NCBI GenBank assembly: GCA_963924555.1
Contig: OZ004581.1
Location: 4,937,338-5,001,337 of the forward strand
Origin: Crambe crambe
Lineage: Eukaryota; Porifera; Demospongiae; Poecilosclerida; Crambeidae
DNA: 64,000 bases
Direction of reading: 5' to 3'
This document shows positions 1 through 10,837 of the stretch, one piece after another (position 1 is the stretch's first letter; each line of letters begins with the position of its first letter). The position numbers were made by a program, and so were the translations under genes. The notes under the pieces were generated by a model. That model worked only from the letters and a program-made list of their open reading frames with translations, ran no database searches and was not told where the DNA came from.

Positions 1-272
1 ATGGAGTTGGCAGCTAAGCTATCTCCAGAAAATGGGTGTGGCAAGCCACATCACAATTTTAATTACAATTTTTGGCCTCACTTTTTGATAAACAAACATG
101 TCATGTTGTCACCCAGGTGAAGGGTCTGGCTCACGAGACTAAGCATGTATGGTCAGTTCATTGGTAGTCTTATTATATATAATCAAACATTCAATCACGC
201 TATTGTACATAGCTAGCTATAGGAAGTTTAGGTTAGTCAATGGCTACATGAGAGGGAGCATTCATTTCCTTG
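1..272. repeat. Dispersed repeat fragment next to the oxygenase gene
   Basis: Non-coding. The stretch from a 'gggtgtggcaa' word to 'gataaacaaacatgtcat' recurs in diverged form at about 58885-59000. The 'gataaacaaacatgt' word also occurs near 5511, 11793 and 59107. No protein is recognisable. Confidence 0.5.
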
Positions 273-1482
273 TCACATTCCTTGAGCTCGATTGCTCCAT
301 TCAGGTACATGAACCAAAATGGCAGCTGCCATGTAGCAGGTATCAGTACTCATCTCATTGCCATAGTGAGGTGATACATAGGCTGGCAACTTTGGTTCAA
401 ACTTCTGACACCATGTGATGTCACTGGCACTCTCAAAACCTTCTTCCTCAAAAAACATCTGCCAGTTTTGCTCCTGTGAATCATGTGCTATGGGATCATA
501 CCCAGTCACCCACCACCAGGACTGGTCAGAGTAGCTGAAACCACGCTTATTATAATAAAGGTTTTTATCATCGTCACTTAAAATAGGGCTCACTTCTATA
601 TAAAGCCCAAGTGATTTTGCAGCCAACAGCACAGTGCGATCAGATCCCTTCAGCAGGCTAGTTTCTGATTTTCCAACCTCCTCTTCAAAAACGTACGCAT
701 GCTGACAGGCAAAGCCCAGGACTCCTCCTTCACGCAGAAAGTGTGGATGCTCAAGAGCTGATTTGAGATTGTTGTAGAATGGAGAGGTGGTGACATCTAC
801 TGCTGGATAACATGAAGCATAATGGTAGAGGTTATAGGTCGAAGTAATGCGATACCCTTCAGTCACTGGAAGAATCTTGTGTTCCACATCACTGTAGAAA
901 GCTGCCCACTGAATGGGCTCCTTAGCAGATGAAGACCAGTCATATACAACCACCTGTTGCTTGTTGTGTCTAGTGACCAGTGCTCCTCCAGTAAACTGAG
1001 ATGGCAGGCACACGACCAGACTGCCAAACATGTTCCCAGCACGTGGTGTATCTATGTGAGACTTGAAACACCCAGTTGGTCCTGTGTAGATATTCATCTT
1101 GTACAGTTCAGCACAGATATTGTGAACATCTGGAACCAAGGTCACACGTATTTCTCCTAAAATACCACTCTCAGAAAGCTGAAATGAAGAAAGGAACTTT
1201 TTGGGCTCAAGTGCATATGCATCCCTGTAGTTCTTATCAGTAATAGTTTCTTTTCCTTTCCCAAAATTTGCAAAGGTAGAAGATACGAGTATTTGCTGAA
1301 GATCGGCATCTGTCAGACCAGGGAAAGTAACTTGTTTCCACAACCCATTTTTTGTTATGATACACAAGCTGTACTTCAGAAGGTGTGGATATAGTGCCTC
1401 CACAAGTGAACCTTTCTGTAGCGATATCACCTAAAGACTTTACAATGGCAGATGCTGCCAAAGTTTCCATCATTTCAGCCAT
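273..1482 (-). CDS. 2OG-Fe(II) oxygenase (prolyl-hydroxylase-like) gene with one frameshift
   Basis: The main frame (385 aa) carries the metal-binding facial triad of Fe(II)/2-oxoglutarate dioxygenases: 'SHID' gives H125 and D127, 'VEHKILPV' gives the distal H184, and 'GYRIT' gives R194 for 2-oxoglutarate. This is the large invertebrate/fungal Fe2OG family with a long C-terminal extension; substrates are unknown. The true start is probably the ATG at 1482 in another frame, opening 'MAEMMETLAAS...FTCGGTIS', a typical N-terminus of this family. The switch between frames happens within or next to the six-T run at 1348-1353 (six A on the coding strand), so one base appears lost or gained there. 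I see no intron. The C-terminus ends normally at 273. Either a very recent pseudogene or a homopolymer sequencing error; the long intact remainder favours a working gene. Confidence 0.75.
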
Positions 1483-2047
1483 CTATAGCCAAGTACTTTT
1501 TTCCTTCCCGAAATTGTAGTATTTCCACAGATAAGCTTAGCTGACTCACAAATCACCTACAGATCCAAAATTTGGCAGTCTTCAAGATACAACCTTCACA
1601 TAGATCGGGATAAAATCAACTAAAATTGCAGAACTCATGTCTCTTATTTACCTGACCTAGCTAGTGAATTACTAGCTAGTGATCATACAATGTTATCTTC
1701 TAATATCCATGAAGAAATAATTCTGAAGGCAATTTTTGGATAGGGCTCAGGGCAAATCTGAGGCCCAGATGGAAGAGCCCACAACTAATTGCTAGGGGTA
1801 GGGTAGCTTAGGTGGCTGGGCTAGCCCTCATGTCATAGTAAAGAGTACATGTCAGAGTGTTAGTATATCTTATGAACAATAATTGCATGATGACAGGGAA
1901 TGCCACTACTAAGTTTCTTCCTTACTTCAGCATGCTCACAGGCTCCATAGTTAGGGAGGGAGAGGTGAGTGCCCAGGTTCTTTGTGATGAAAGGAGGGAA
2001 TAGGGAGTATCATGAGGAATGAGCTTGGGAATTCAAGGTGTTTTGTT

Positions 2048-2084
<37 letters not shown>

Positions 2085-2640
2085 TTGCTTCCAACAATAC
2101 CACAGGTTATTGGGACCTCATCTTTTCTTTGTTATCCCCTAAGGTCACCTCACCCCATTCTAACACCACTAGGCAAACTGACTCACTTTTGCTTTGACCT
2201 CAAGAATGCTTCCTTTTGTATTCACTGTATGCACTATGTTCAATTTTCCATGGATTTTTCATACAATAATTTATCACTTAGATGTGCTATGAACATGAAA
2301 AAAGCATGTACAAACCAGAAAAGACCTGCACAAAACCCACAGCACTAATTGTCTCGTGGTTAGTGTGCTTGCACTACCTTAATTGAGCATCTTTTTCATA
2401 TAAGAATTGGCAAGACTAAACATTGTGGCTAGAGTACCAGCAGGAACTTACATACCTTAAGGCTACTATTATTGGTGCACGGGTACTAATTTTAGCTTTT
2501 TGCTTTAATGAGGTGTAAAACTTGAACTGAATGGAGATATATAGCAAAATAAAACCAGCTGGCCTGAAATCACTAGATTAGTACCCGTTAATGATAGCAG
2601 CCTTAAAGTATAATATATATCTAGTCCTAGCCCCACCCAT
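1483..2640. other. Intergenic, no gene seen
   Basis: AT-rich DNA upstream of the oxygenase start. It holds a (TTG)n microsatellite at about 2045-2085 and no ORF with coding character. The reading frames across the microsatellite give only runs of L or V. Confidence 0.6.
2045..2085. repeat. (TTG)n microsatellite
   Basis: About twelve uninterrupted trinucleotide units, visible directly. Confidence 0.95.
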
Positions 2641-3010
2641 AAACATAGTATTAGTATAGTTTGCTGGTACTCTGTTACTTATTGAGTATCTAAGAGTGTC
2701 TGCCATCAGCCCAGCCAAACAAGTGACTATCAGTTAGTACTAATTTCATATATAGTACTCTAGATATTCTATTACTTATTGAAACTACTGCAAGAGTGTT
2801 CACCATCAAACAAGTGACCCAGCCTTTTGTCATTTGTAGAGAGGTTGTCCTCTTTGGGGTATAATGGTGTAATGAGGCGACCACTAATGTTTGTGGACCA
2901 TAGTGCAGTGTGGGTATTGTCCCTATGGATGTAATGAGGTGATACGTAGCATGCGTAGAATTTGTGTATCGGAGATGGTGAGGTACGGTTAAATAGTGTG
3001 GCTGCACTTA
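2641..3010. repeat. Dispersed repeat shared with 54.5-55.4 kb
   Basis: The words around 'tactctgttacttattgag', 'cagcccagccaa', 'caagtgactatcagttag', 'cagccttttgtcatttgtag' and 'ataatgaggcgaccactaatg' recur in the same order, split and diverged, at about 54516-54605 and 55258-55400. Non-coding. Confidence 0.6.
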
Positions 3011-3283
3011 GTCATGGATAGATAATGGTCTTGGGAGGTTTGCAAGTATGGTTGAGTGGAGTCAGTACAACATGGATTCATTCCACCATGAGCACTAGGA
3101 CATAAACTATAAACTACATCATGATAAATAAACTGTCATTCCACTTAAATTAACTGTGCATGTGGATCAACCATGTGGATTCTTAAGTTCTGACTCAGAG
3201 GAATAGTAAAGTGCATAAGGTTTACGACTAATGGATTACTGATTATGATTAGGTATCATAGTGAAGATTATGTTTATTAAAGG

Positions 3284-3540
3284 AAAAAAAATTATGCTAA
3301 ATAAAAAGGCCATGTAGGGTTACTCTGTACTTTAACAGTTTCTGTCAACAAAAATCAAAATAATATAATAATCCCTACATCACTGCCCTCCCACCAAGCT
3401 GCTTTAATTGTTCATGTCAGTATAAAAGTGTTCTGCTTGGTTTTAGGCAGTGATATAGGGATTATTACATTTTTGTTGACAGAAACTGTTAAAGTACTGA
3501 CTAGCCCTACATGGCCTTTTTATTTAGCATAAAATTTTTT
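3284..3540. mobile_element. Foldback MITE with about 95-bp arms
   Basis: The left arm (from 3284, containing 'ggccatgtaggg') and the right arm (ending at 3540, containing 'ccctacatggcc') are reverse complements over most of their length. They include the inner motifs 'aacagtttctgtcaac' and 'taatccctacatcactgcc'. Only a short spacer lies between. A solo end of the same family is seen at about 40890-40930. No ORF, so a non-autonomous element. Confidence 0.8.
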
Positions 3541-3755
3541 CGTTTGTTTAATTGTTTTCAAGTAATTATTAGCTGGTTGGCACACGCGTAAGTGCACGTG
3601 ATAGTGACAGATGCACACGCATGACAAATGATGTTGTTTGATACGAGTGATTATTTTGAAGGGAAACTGGATATAATGATGGTAAAAGTATATTGTGTGG
3701 TTATAACTGCACAAGTTGATATGAATTTCATTGTCGTATGTGAAAGGATCATGGA

Positions 3756-3989
3756 GTTACAGCCATCAAAGAAGAGGAAGAAGAAGAAGATGATGATGAT
3801 GATGATGATGAACGGAATTTTAGATTTAGGCGGCAGCTGGTGCCGATCGTTGACGCTGTTCTGGAGGAGTTCGAGCGATCATATCATCATCTTCTGCATT
3901 ATTTTCCAACCTGTAGCAAGAATAGAAGAGATACAGAGAGTCTAGTTTGTATTGTTCTAATGAGAGAAGCCATGCCCATTCCATACTAA
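3756..3989 (+). other. Weak acidic ORF, possible exon
   Basis: One frame reads VTAIK, then six or seven E, seven D, then 'ERNFRFRRQLVPIVDAV' and 'LEEFERSYHHLLHYF', and stops at 3987-3989. The second half looks like a real amphipathic protein. The acidic tract comes from (GAA)n(GAT)n, so chance coding cannot be excluded. There is no start codon in this frame just upstream. Function not recognised. Nothing else is seen from 3541 to 4600. Confidence 0.2.
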
Positions 3990-4602
3990 CCCTACATAGA
4001 GAGTGAGGTTGGGTATGTATCATAGTGAAAACAGCATCACACAGTTAATATCATGCACTTTATCATGATGTCTTTCAATGGTCTGGTGTTGCGATAACAG
4101 CTGAGAATTATTACAAGACTATGTGAGAAGCTAGTTTTCCCTATATTATGTGGGCACACACATTCAGAACCACTACTCATAGACCTCCATCATACTGTCT
4201 GCCACTTACATCAGGTTGTTTTGATATGAGGCTGCATGCAGTACTCAGGCCATCCCTACATAATGCTAAATTATTTCTTGCCCAACTTGCTGACACTTGT
4301 GTCACAACTTGTAAAGATCACCCAACAGCCTGCAGGACTACCAGGGATCTACCCATCATGGAGCTAAAGTATTGTCTGGACGGAGTGAGTGTGTCTGCAT
4401 AGTCATGCCAGAGTTCAGGGAGCATCTTAAGGCATATACATAGTGGCTACTATTCCCTATGCCTCATGTCTTATCGCTATGCAACTGCAACTGCATTGCA
4501 CTGCAACTGCATGAATATCATTATCTCACCACAGTGTGAACCACAGTGTACACCACAGGCATGTACAGCTGGTAGAGAGCCAACTAGCTCACCACAGCTG
4601 CT

Positions 4603-4852
4603 ATGGAGAAACTATCTAGTGCAGCAAATGAAGTAGCCTCGAACCCAGCCTCTTTTTTCCTTTTTTTGGGAGAGGCTGGGTTCGAGGCTACAAATGAAGA
4701 TGCCCTGAAGTTGGGCTATCCATCACTAAGGCCTGAACAGTTGGAAGTGGCAATCCAATTTTATCTGGCAGGGATGTTTTTGCTGTGCTCCCAACTGGAT
4801 TTGGGAAGAGCTTGTGTTTTGCTGTCCTCCCTTTAGCTTTTGATAAACTTAG
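4603..4852 (+). pseudogene. RecQ-like helicase fragment
   Basis: After an N-terminal stretch, 'LKLGYPSLRPEQLEVAIQF' is followed, in another frame, by 'GRDVFAVLPTGFGKSLCF' and 'AVLPLAFDKL'. This is the start of a RecQ-family DEAD/H helicase domain, with Walker A GxGKS-type 'TGFGKS'. A one-base shift near 4765 separates the two halves. Everything after motif I is missing, so the piece cannot encode a helicase. Its 5' part contains a perfect hairpin (listed separately). Probably a captured fragment or a decayed transposon-borne helicase. Confidence 0.6.
4633..4691. repeat. Perfect 21-bp-arm hairpin
   Basis: Positions 4633-4653 are an exact reverse complement of 4671-4691, around a T-rich 17-nt loop. 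The arm contains 'GGGTTCGAGGC', which resembles a tRNA B-box/T-loop, but no tRNA cloverleaf can be built around it. Confidence 0.9.
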
Positions 4853-5024
4853 CTACTTCTTTTCCAACCGTAGGCTAGCAGATATACATCTTTGCACCGC
4901 AGCTGTTGCTTTCCATATAACCACGTGTCGTTTTTATTACTTACCGCAATTACGCAGTATGACGACAAGCTGACCATAATAGAAATTCCAATCTGACAAC
5001 TCGCAGTATTGTATGTTACACCGA

Positions 5025-5232
5025 TTTTCACCTCACTTTGAATGTGCCCCGGGAAGCGTATGATTTGTTTTTTCGGGCAGTTTCAATAAACATTAAACGG
5101 CACGTACAAAGCATAACCTTCCAAAATCTCACGGGAAGTTTATGCTTTGTGGGTTCCATTGATCCCCATTGGAACAGCCTTGAAAAAAACAAACCATACG
5201 CTTCCCGGAGCACGTTCAAAGTGAAGTGAAAA
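5025..5232. mobile_element. Foldback MITE of about 208 bp
   Basis: The ends 'ttttcacctcactttgaa' and 'ttcaaagtgaagtgaaaa' are inverted. The arms continue inward through 'cgggaagcgtatg' / 'catacgcttcccgg', and a second inner arm pair flanks the centre ('caaagcataa' / 'ttatgctttg'). The antisense ORFs across it are products of this symmetry, not genes. Confidence 0.8.
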
Positions 5233-5739
5233 TGGGTGTACCAGACTCTCCCCTCACGCTTCTCGGGGTGTGGCTGGCTACACCAGACTAAGACTTATCA
5301 TCATTACAAGAACTTACAACTACATAGCACAAACAGGACATGAAACAAACCACAGGATGACCACATTACCACAGGATGAATGTAAAATGACCTGTGAAAT
5401 GATCTTAGGCAGGACCACATACCTCATAATTAGGAGCACTTCTATGTACTAATGAGATGATAATTATGAGGACTTTCTTGTGTTTTATGTAGGAGGGGTT
5501 CCTGTGGATTGATAAACAAACATGTAGTTACATTGCCTTATATGGATGCAAACGTTGGATGCAGGTGGGGATTTTTGATCTGAACCCACCCCCAACCCCT
5601 CAGTGAACATAATACTTGGAGCCTGACATGTACCAGTGGAGATAATATTGTTAACTTCATCCCTTACCTGTATGACTTAATCTACCTGTAAGCAGGTAGA
5701 TATACATACATTAGGTATCTACCTACCTCATGTATGAGC

Positions 5740-5815
5740 AGTAAAAAAAACAACAAAAAAACAAACAAACAAACAAAAACAAAAAAAAAACGAAAAAAAA
5801 CAAAAAACAACTGAA
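5740..5815. repeat. A-rich low-complexity tract
   Basis: Runs of A broken by single C or G. The second copy at about 12025-12090 differs in run lengths, as expected for a slippage-prone tract. Confidence 0.9.
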
Positions 5816-8178
5816 CCTTTGAGCTACATATAATTATTTATTACATAAATTACATACTTATTGTATTGTTGTTATTATTTAAAAAATTATTGATTGATTG
5901 TATTAATTGATTATTGATTCAGGGTGAGACTGGTCTATCTAAATAAAATTAGGAGGGCAATAACAACTCTATTGCCTAGAGGTTTTCCCTGGCACTGGTT
6001 CTGCCTGATAGGTGTGTGGGGAGATTACCTTAAATGTGGTGTGGATCGAGGTAATGGTCAGACAGCTAATTTGTGTGGTAGCTACAATTATTTGTAAGGG
6101 CTGTCTCTGTGTGAAGGTTTGAGTGAGTTTTAAGATGAGTCATGCAGTCTTGAGATAGTCCACCACTGCAAGAAGGCTTGGTGAAATCACTTTAGAAGAT
6201 ACTAGGTGGAGGGAAACCATATAATATCCTGGACAGGTGTGGTAGAGATGTCATAATTATTGGGCCTCCTGCACAGATCTAGAATCTCCCTAATGAAAAT
6301 GATTATTATTATTTTTAAATCATTTCTGGTGCATTCTGAACCATCTGTGGGCTTGGGGAGGGAGTGAACGCAGATTCATTAATTTTAATTGTAGGCTAAT
6401 AAGATTATTTAATTGTGCATCCATGGGTGTCATACATCCTCTTAGTGGTTTGGATTGATGTTGCAGTGGTAGTGGACTGGTATAAAGATCACAGGAGAGT
6501 ATAGCTATGTGGTAAGGCTAAGATCATGAGATTCTGTAAAATAAGATACTCTACCTGTGAAATGATCTTAGGCAGGACCACATACCTCATAATTAGGAGC
6601 ACTTCTATGTACTATTATATATGAGGACGTTCTTGTGTTTTTATGTAGGAGTTCCTGTGGAGTGTAGGGGTTCCTGTGGAGAGCTGGTTCATTAAATCCT
6701 CATTCCTGCGATCACCATTATAGTGACTAGTGGCATGATACTTGTTAATACTACCCTCATAAGGGAAGGAGGTTGGATGCATCTGCATGTTGAACATAAC
6801 CACACTAGCTAATTACAATTTGACACTTCTGACTCGACTACTGGGAGGGGCTCCATGAGGCCCAATGTGGCATGCCAATATGGCATGCCAGTTACTTGCT
6901 GGCTTGCAAGGATAGATAACTAGCTGGTATTTAGCTATATAATAATAATTAGTGATACCGGGCTATTTTTAAAAATACTATGAAACTATAAATTCATTTC
7001 TTAAAAATATTAAGCTCTTTTTCCTCAGCCAGATAAACTTTATCCGATAGAAATCCATCCAGTAGAAGCAGAGATACGTAACATTTTACAATTGAAATTG
7101 TACAGGAAAATTTTACTTTCTTTTAATTAAGAAAACGGCACCTTTCCAAAGTAGGTTAAAGGTCATAATGGCTAATAGTACTGCAATCTTTTGCTCGTAT
7201 CTTAGGATCTACTAGATGGATTTTCTTCAAACAAAGTTCATATGGAAGAGTAAGAAAATGACTATAGAACTAAGGGTAAATTTTAAAAAATGGGCCATGT
7301 AGTCTGGACTACACCAGACTAGTAGGAACAGTTGTACAATTCTTGTCCTAGAGTCTGTCTCTATTTTGAATGTACACAACATTAACAAAGTTAGGAACTT
7401 CAGTAGGCCTACCCTCCCCATGTAAAACGTGTTTTTGATTGCTCATTTCAAATTTACTGTATTACGGCTTTGCTATATTTTAGAATTTGTGGCATTAAGT
7501 CTGCAATTTATGCTGCCAAGCTTTGCAGTGGATGTTCAAAGTCATGTACAGGATTTGGGAGCTTTCAGACTGCAGCATTACTCCACAGCCAGAACTGATT
7601 TGTGTTGTTCAGAGATTGATTCAGAATTCAAACATTTTTCATCACTTTTATTTTACATTAAAATATGTACTATGGGGGTGAGGGGGATTAGGCTATTCAC
7701 CTGAGGCGGCACAGATTCAAATTTAGCGGGAAAGGGTTGAGGTCATGAACTTTGACCCATCAGTTATATAAGTTGAATGCCTTATCCTTCTTGCGTGCCT
7801 TCTTTTCCGCTTGATACAAGAAAGTATCCAAAGTACCAGGATCAGTTTTTGATGCAGTTTCCAAAAAATATGGTTTCATGACCTGTTCAAGTGTTATATC
7901 ATAAGAAAATCGAAATTTAAATATGTTTTTGAACATCAAATCTAAATTTAGCACTCTATCTAAAAGAAATTGTCACAGTTAGATTCTCTAGAATATTAGG
8001 ATTCTGTTGATATGTTTTTTTCCTGGATTTCTTTGGATCTGGACCTTCGCAGCCAGGTTATATCTTGGTCACTTTTGGTGCCGTCCTGCAGTACCCCGTA
8101 GCATCCGGTATCACTTATTGGCGAGCGAGCGAAGCGAGCGAAGCCCCACACTAATTGGTCAAAATGGAAAATTGCGAT

Positions 8179-8345
8179 ACAGGGGTTTTCAGGTTGGTTG
8201 ACCAGTAGAATTTGCACATGTGCAAGATAAATTCAAGCGAGCATAATATACTGTCATATAAATGCAATGATCTTAAATTTTACGAGCACGAATTTAATTC
8301 TGCACAGTCGGCAAATTTTGTGTCAACCAACCTGAAAACCCCTGT
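8179..8345. repeat. Foldback with 23-bp perfect arms
   Basis: 'acaggggttttcaggttgg...' at 8179-8201 is the exact reverse complement of 8323-8345. An NRF1-like palindrome (tgcgcatgcgct) lies just outside at 8377-8388. Non-coding; probably a MITE end pair. Confidence 0.75.
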
Positions 8346-8480
8346 ATTTATTATGTTACACGTACGTCACTCAAAATGCGCATGCGCTTACACATGCGCA
8401 TGAAATAGCTACTAAGCAACGTCATAATAAGCAATCATTTTCCTTAAGCTTGAAGTTGAAACACTATTGTAGCGAGTATT

Positions 8481-8857
8481 ATGGAACCCAGAGAACCAGA
8501 AAACAAGCGAAGGAGGGTCCCAGAACACCCTCTGGAAACTGACCAGCAAAGAAGAGCAAGACCTCATGAAAGAAATGAAAGAGACAGAGCTAGAAGGAGA
8601 ACAGAGTCAAAGGAACAGAGAAAAATAAGACTAGCAAAGAAATGCGACAGATAGAGCCAGGAGGAGGGAATGTGCAGAGTCAGCAGAAGATAATGCTGCA
8701 AGAGCAGAGCAAATGAGAGCCAGAAGGAGAGCAGAGTCAGCAGAACACAGAGCTGCCAGATTAGAGCAAATGAGGCCTCATTATTTGAGAGACTAGCTAC
8801 TGAGTCTGAACAGGAGTGGTAGCCTGGTTTCAGGGAATGCACCAAGTCAGTTAACAA
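8481..8857 (+). pseudogene. Arginine/glutamate-rich ORF relic (Helitron-type accessory motif)
   Basis: Opens with an ATG at 8481 ('MEPREPENKRRRVPEHP') and stops at 8652-8654. One base shift later the same protein continues with repeats such as 'ARRRAESAEHRAARLEQMR'. Short repeats of this RRRAESAE..AARLEQ kind are common at the N-terminus of Helitron-associated proteins and in other multicopy animal ORFs. That link comes from memory of the pattern and is tentative. No helicase or Rep domain follows. Confidence 0.4.
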
Positions 8858-9160
8858 CCTGAATAGCTAGAATCGAAAGTCACTGTTGGGGCTATATAAT
8901 CATAAGTGAGGAAGGAGCACATTGAAATGACCACTGGCTGCTTGCTTGCCCAACTAATGCTATACGAGCATCTCTAGTAATATATTGAATTGACTCTGGA
9001 GATAATAATGGTAAATAAACAAGAGTTTGTGAACTACACCATCTTTGTGCAAACCTGCACCATAGGACCAGGGCCTTACAGTGATGAAGAGATGGCTAGA
9101 TGAGGTAAAAAGGGTTAGTTACAGCTGTTCCTGTCACTATTAATATTACGTCATTTCCTC

Positions 9161-9766
9161 ATGCAATCGATTATAAATTGCCTGCCCCGTGCAGCAAAAA
9201 TAATTGCTGTACGCAGACAATCGCCGGATCCACTACGGACTGCAATGGCTACTGTGGCTGATAAATACCTGAAGAGTGGGAAATGGACCGACCGTATGAA
9301 ATCAGTATTTGCGTTAGCGGACGTAGATAAGAAGGGCTTTATAACAGCAGATTATTACAAAGTGTGGATAGAAAAAATTAACGAGATAATTAAGCCAGAT
9401 CCTTCTTTGATAGCTGCACTTGAAAAGGTATCTCAAGAGTACGTCACTGAAATAGGACTGACCCCTGGAGTCCAGTTTACTGAAGATCAATATCTGGAAG
9501 CAATTGCCAAATTCGCAGCCAAAGATAGAGACAAAGGTGAAGACTCAATGCTATACAAAGGCACGAATGCTTTTTACGATGTGGTTGATAAAAATCATGA
9601 TGGCACGATTACACAAGATGAGTACAAGCTATTGTGCAAGGTTTGGGGGTGTCCTGAAGAAGTTGCACCTGCCATATTTGACTCTATTGATAAGAATCAC
9701 AATGGAAAATTGGAGAGGAAGGAATTGCTTGCTTATGAAATGGATTATACCTATAAGATGGACTGA
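9161..9766 (+). CDS. EF-hand calcium-binding protein, sarcoplasmic type (copy 1)
   Basis: A single-exon 201-aa protein. Two canonical EF-hand loops lie near the C-terminus: 'DKNHDGTITQDE' and 'DKNHNGKLERKE'. An N-terminal degenerate loop, 'DVDKKGFITADY', lacks the usual Glu at position 12. The four-helix-pair layout and length (about 180-200 aa) fit the sarcoplasmic calcium-binding/calexcitin/luciferin-binding group: cytosolic calcium buffers or sensors, sometimes ligand-binding. The first 28 residues (MQSIINCLPRAAKIIAVRRQ...) are basic with no acidic residue until D23. They could be a mitochondrial presequence, or translation may start at the internal ATG of 'MATVADKYL'. A CRE-like 'TTACGTCA' sits about 12 bp before the first ATG in both copies. 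It lies in a duplicated unit with copy 2. Confidence 0.9.
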   Translation: MQSIINCLPRAAKIIAVRRQSPDPLRTAMATVADKYLKSGKWTDRMKSVFALADVDKKGFITADYYKVWIEKINEIIKPDPSLIAALEKVSQEYVTEIGLTPGVQFTEDQYLEAIAKFAAKDRDKGEDSMLYKGTNAFYDVVDKNHDGTITQDEYKLLCKVWGCPEEVAPAIFDSIDKNHNGKLERKELLAYEMDYTYKMD

Positions 9767-9988
9767 ATAAGACAAGAACAATAATTATAGCTATTAATGA
9801 CCGGAAATGTATATTTAGCTAATTAGATCATCGTGGAAGCGCATGCGCAGATTAAACATGACTACCGTATAGAAAGACTTCTGGAATCAAAGCAGTAGGT
9901 AACTAAGCAGTAACACACTCCTCTGGAACACCCTTGAAGATGTAACATTGTAATTCTTCCAACTATGACCTGGGTGTGGCTGATTTAT

Positions 9989-10048
9989 CATAGATTGTAT
10001 AAACTACGTAACCGGGATTGGAAACGCCCCATAGCAACAAAACAACCT
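9989..10048. mobile_element. Truncated left end of a P-like non-autonomous element
   Basis: 'catagattgtataaactacg' and then 'gggattggaaac' match the left end of the full element at 14249-15363. Here the sequence jumps from 'aacaacc' almost directly to the right flank ('ggtacaattcg'), so the body has been deleted. Confidence 0.65.
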
Positions 10049-10568
10049 GCGTGGTACAATTCGTGTTGCGGTGCGCGGAAGAGCTGAAAAAGCCTAACCT
10101 GGAGGAATCGACCTCTCGAAGTTCAGAAGTAAGTCTATAGTAACTTCACCACCTTACTCGTGAAAAAAGCGAATTTTTTGCTGCTAGGACACCCATACCA
10201 GCCTGTTTTAGCCTGTTTGGCTTTGTGTGTACCTGTATCTCCTTACATGAAAGAATAAATTTGCAACTTGCAGTTTCAGAGTTTAGTATACACTCTACAT
10301 CATGCTCTTATACCTAAATTGTTGTGAACTTTACATGTATTCAAGAGTTTCAGCCAATAGTTCACATTTGCTGGGTGTGTCTTTGCGTTGTTTTTTTTGA
10401 AAAAGTGAAGTTTCTAGTGACCCCAATTTATATTCATAACAAGTAGTTATTCCTTCATGCCCTCCACCTATGCTTTCCAAATGTGTGCATTCCCTTGCCG
10501 AGAAAAAGCTCAATGATTAGAGTACATTAATTTTTAATATAAACGGATGGCCAAAGCAGAATTTTGAT

Positions 10569-10837
10569 TGGCTAAACTCAGCATGCACACTTGCCCCACA
10601 ATGCTTGCATTTCCTAGACTCTAATAATTAAGGTGGTGCTTTAATATTCTTCATGGTATGTCTTTAGCTAAATAGAACAGACAAGCAGGGATAGTTGTGT
10701 ATAAAGTTCATCAACAAGAGAGACCTCACCCCCTCCTAGATTCAATAACCACACCCATAATTTATTACCCATGGCCACCTAACTAGATGCCTTTACCTTG
10801 AACTTGGTTTCTAGTACCCTTTAGTTGAGAATTTCAA
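10569..10837. repeat. Module of a multi-copy non-coding repeat
   Basis: 'ctaataattaaggtg', 'gctttaatattcttcatgg', 'caagagagacctcacc' and 'cacacccataatttattac' recur in the same order at about 19745-19930 and 57008-57200, and partly at 61210. No ORF. Confidence 0.75.

Larger units (their letters stand above)
6940..8983. other. 2.04-kb segment present only in unit 1
   Basis: Unit 2 reads straight from 'ttagctata' to 'attgaattgactctgg', whereas unit 1 has about 2 kb between these words. The segment holds a foldback repeat (8179-8345) and an arginine-rich ORF relic (8481-8857). Before these, about 6940-8000, no gene is recognised. One short reverse frame at 7760-7954 (with 'EQVMKPYFLETASK') has coding-like composition but no known match. 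Either an insertion in unit 1 or a deletion in unit 2. Confidence 0.7.
5291..10568 (+). repeat. Segmental duplication, unit 1
   Basis: From 'agacttatca' onward this unit is nearly identical to 11565-15876. Shared parts are an A-rich tract (about 5740-5815), a non-coding repeat, the EF-hand gene, the start of a P-like element and a 3' block ending at 'gaattttgat'. Unit 1 alone has the 6940-8983 segment. Unit 2 alone has the full non-autonomous element at 14249-15363. Confidence 0.85.

Noticed and set aside
4633-4691. tRNA gene
   Set aside because: Only a T-loop-like word is present; no acceptor stem, D-arm or anticodon arm can be drawn.
10331-10513. Reverse ORF conserved in both duplication units (MSFFSARECTHLESIGG...)
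   Set aside because: Conservation follows from the recent duplication; the C-terminal part changes frame between copies and no domain is recognised.
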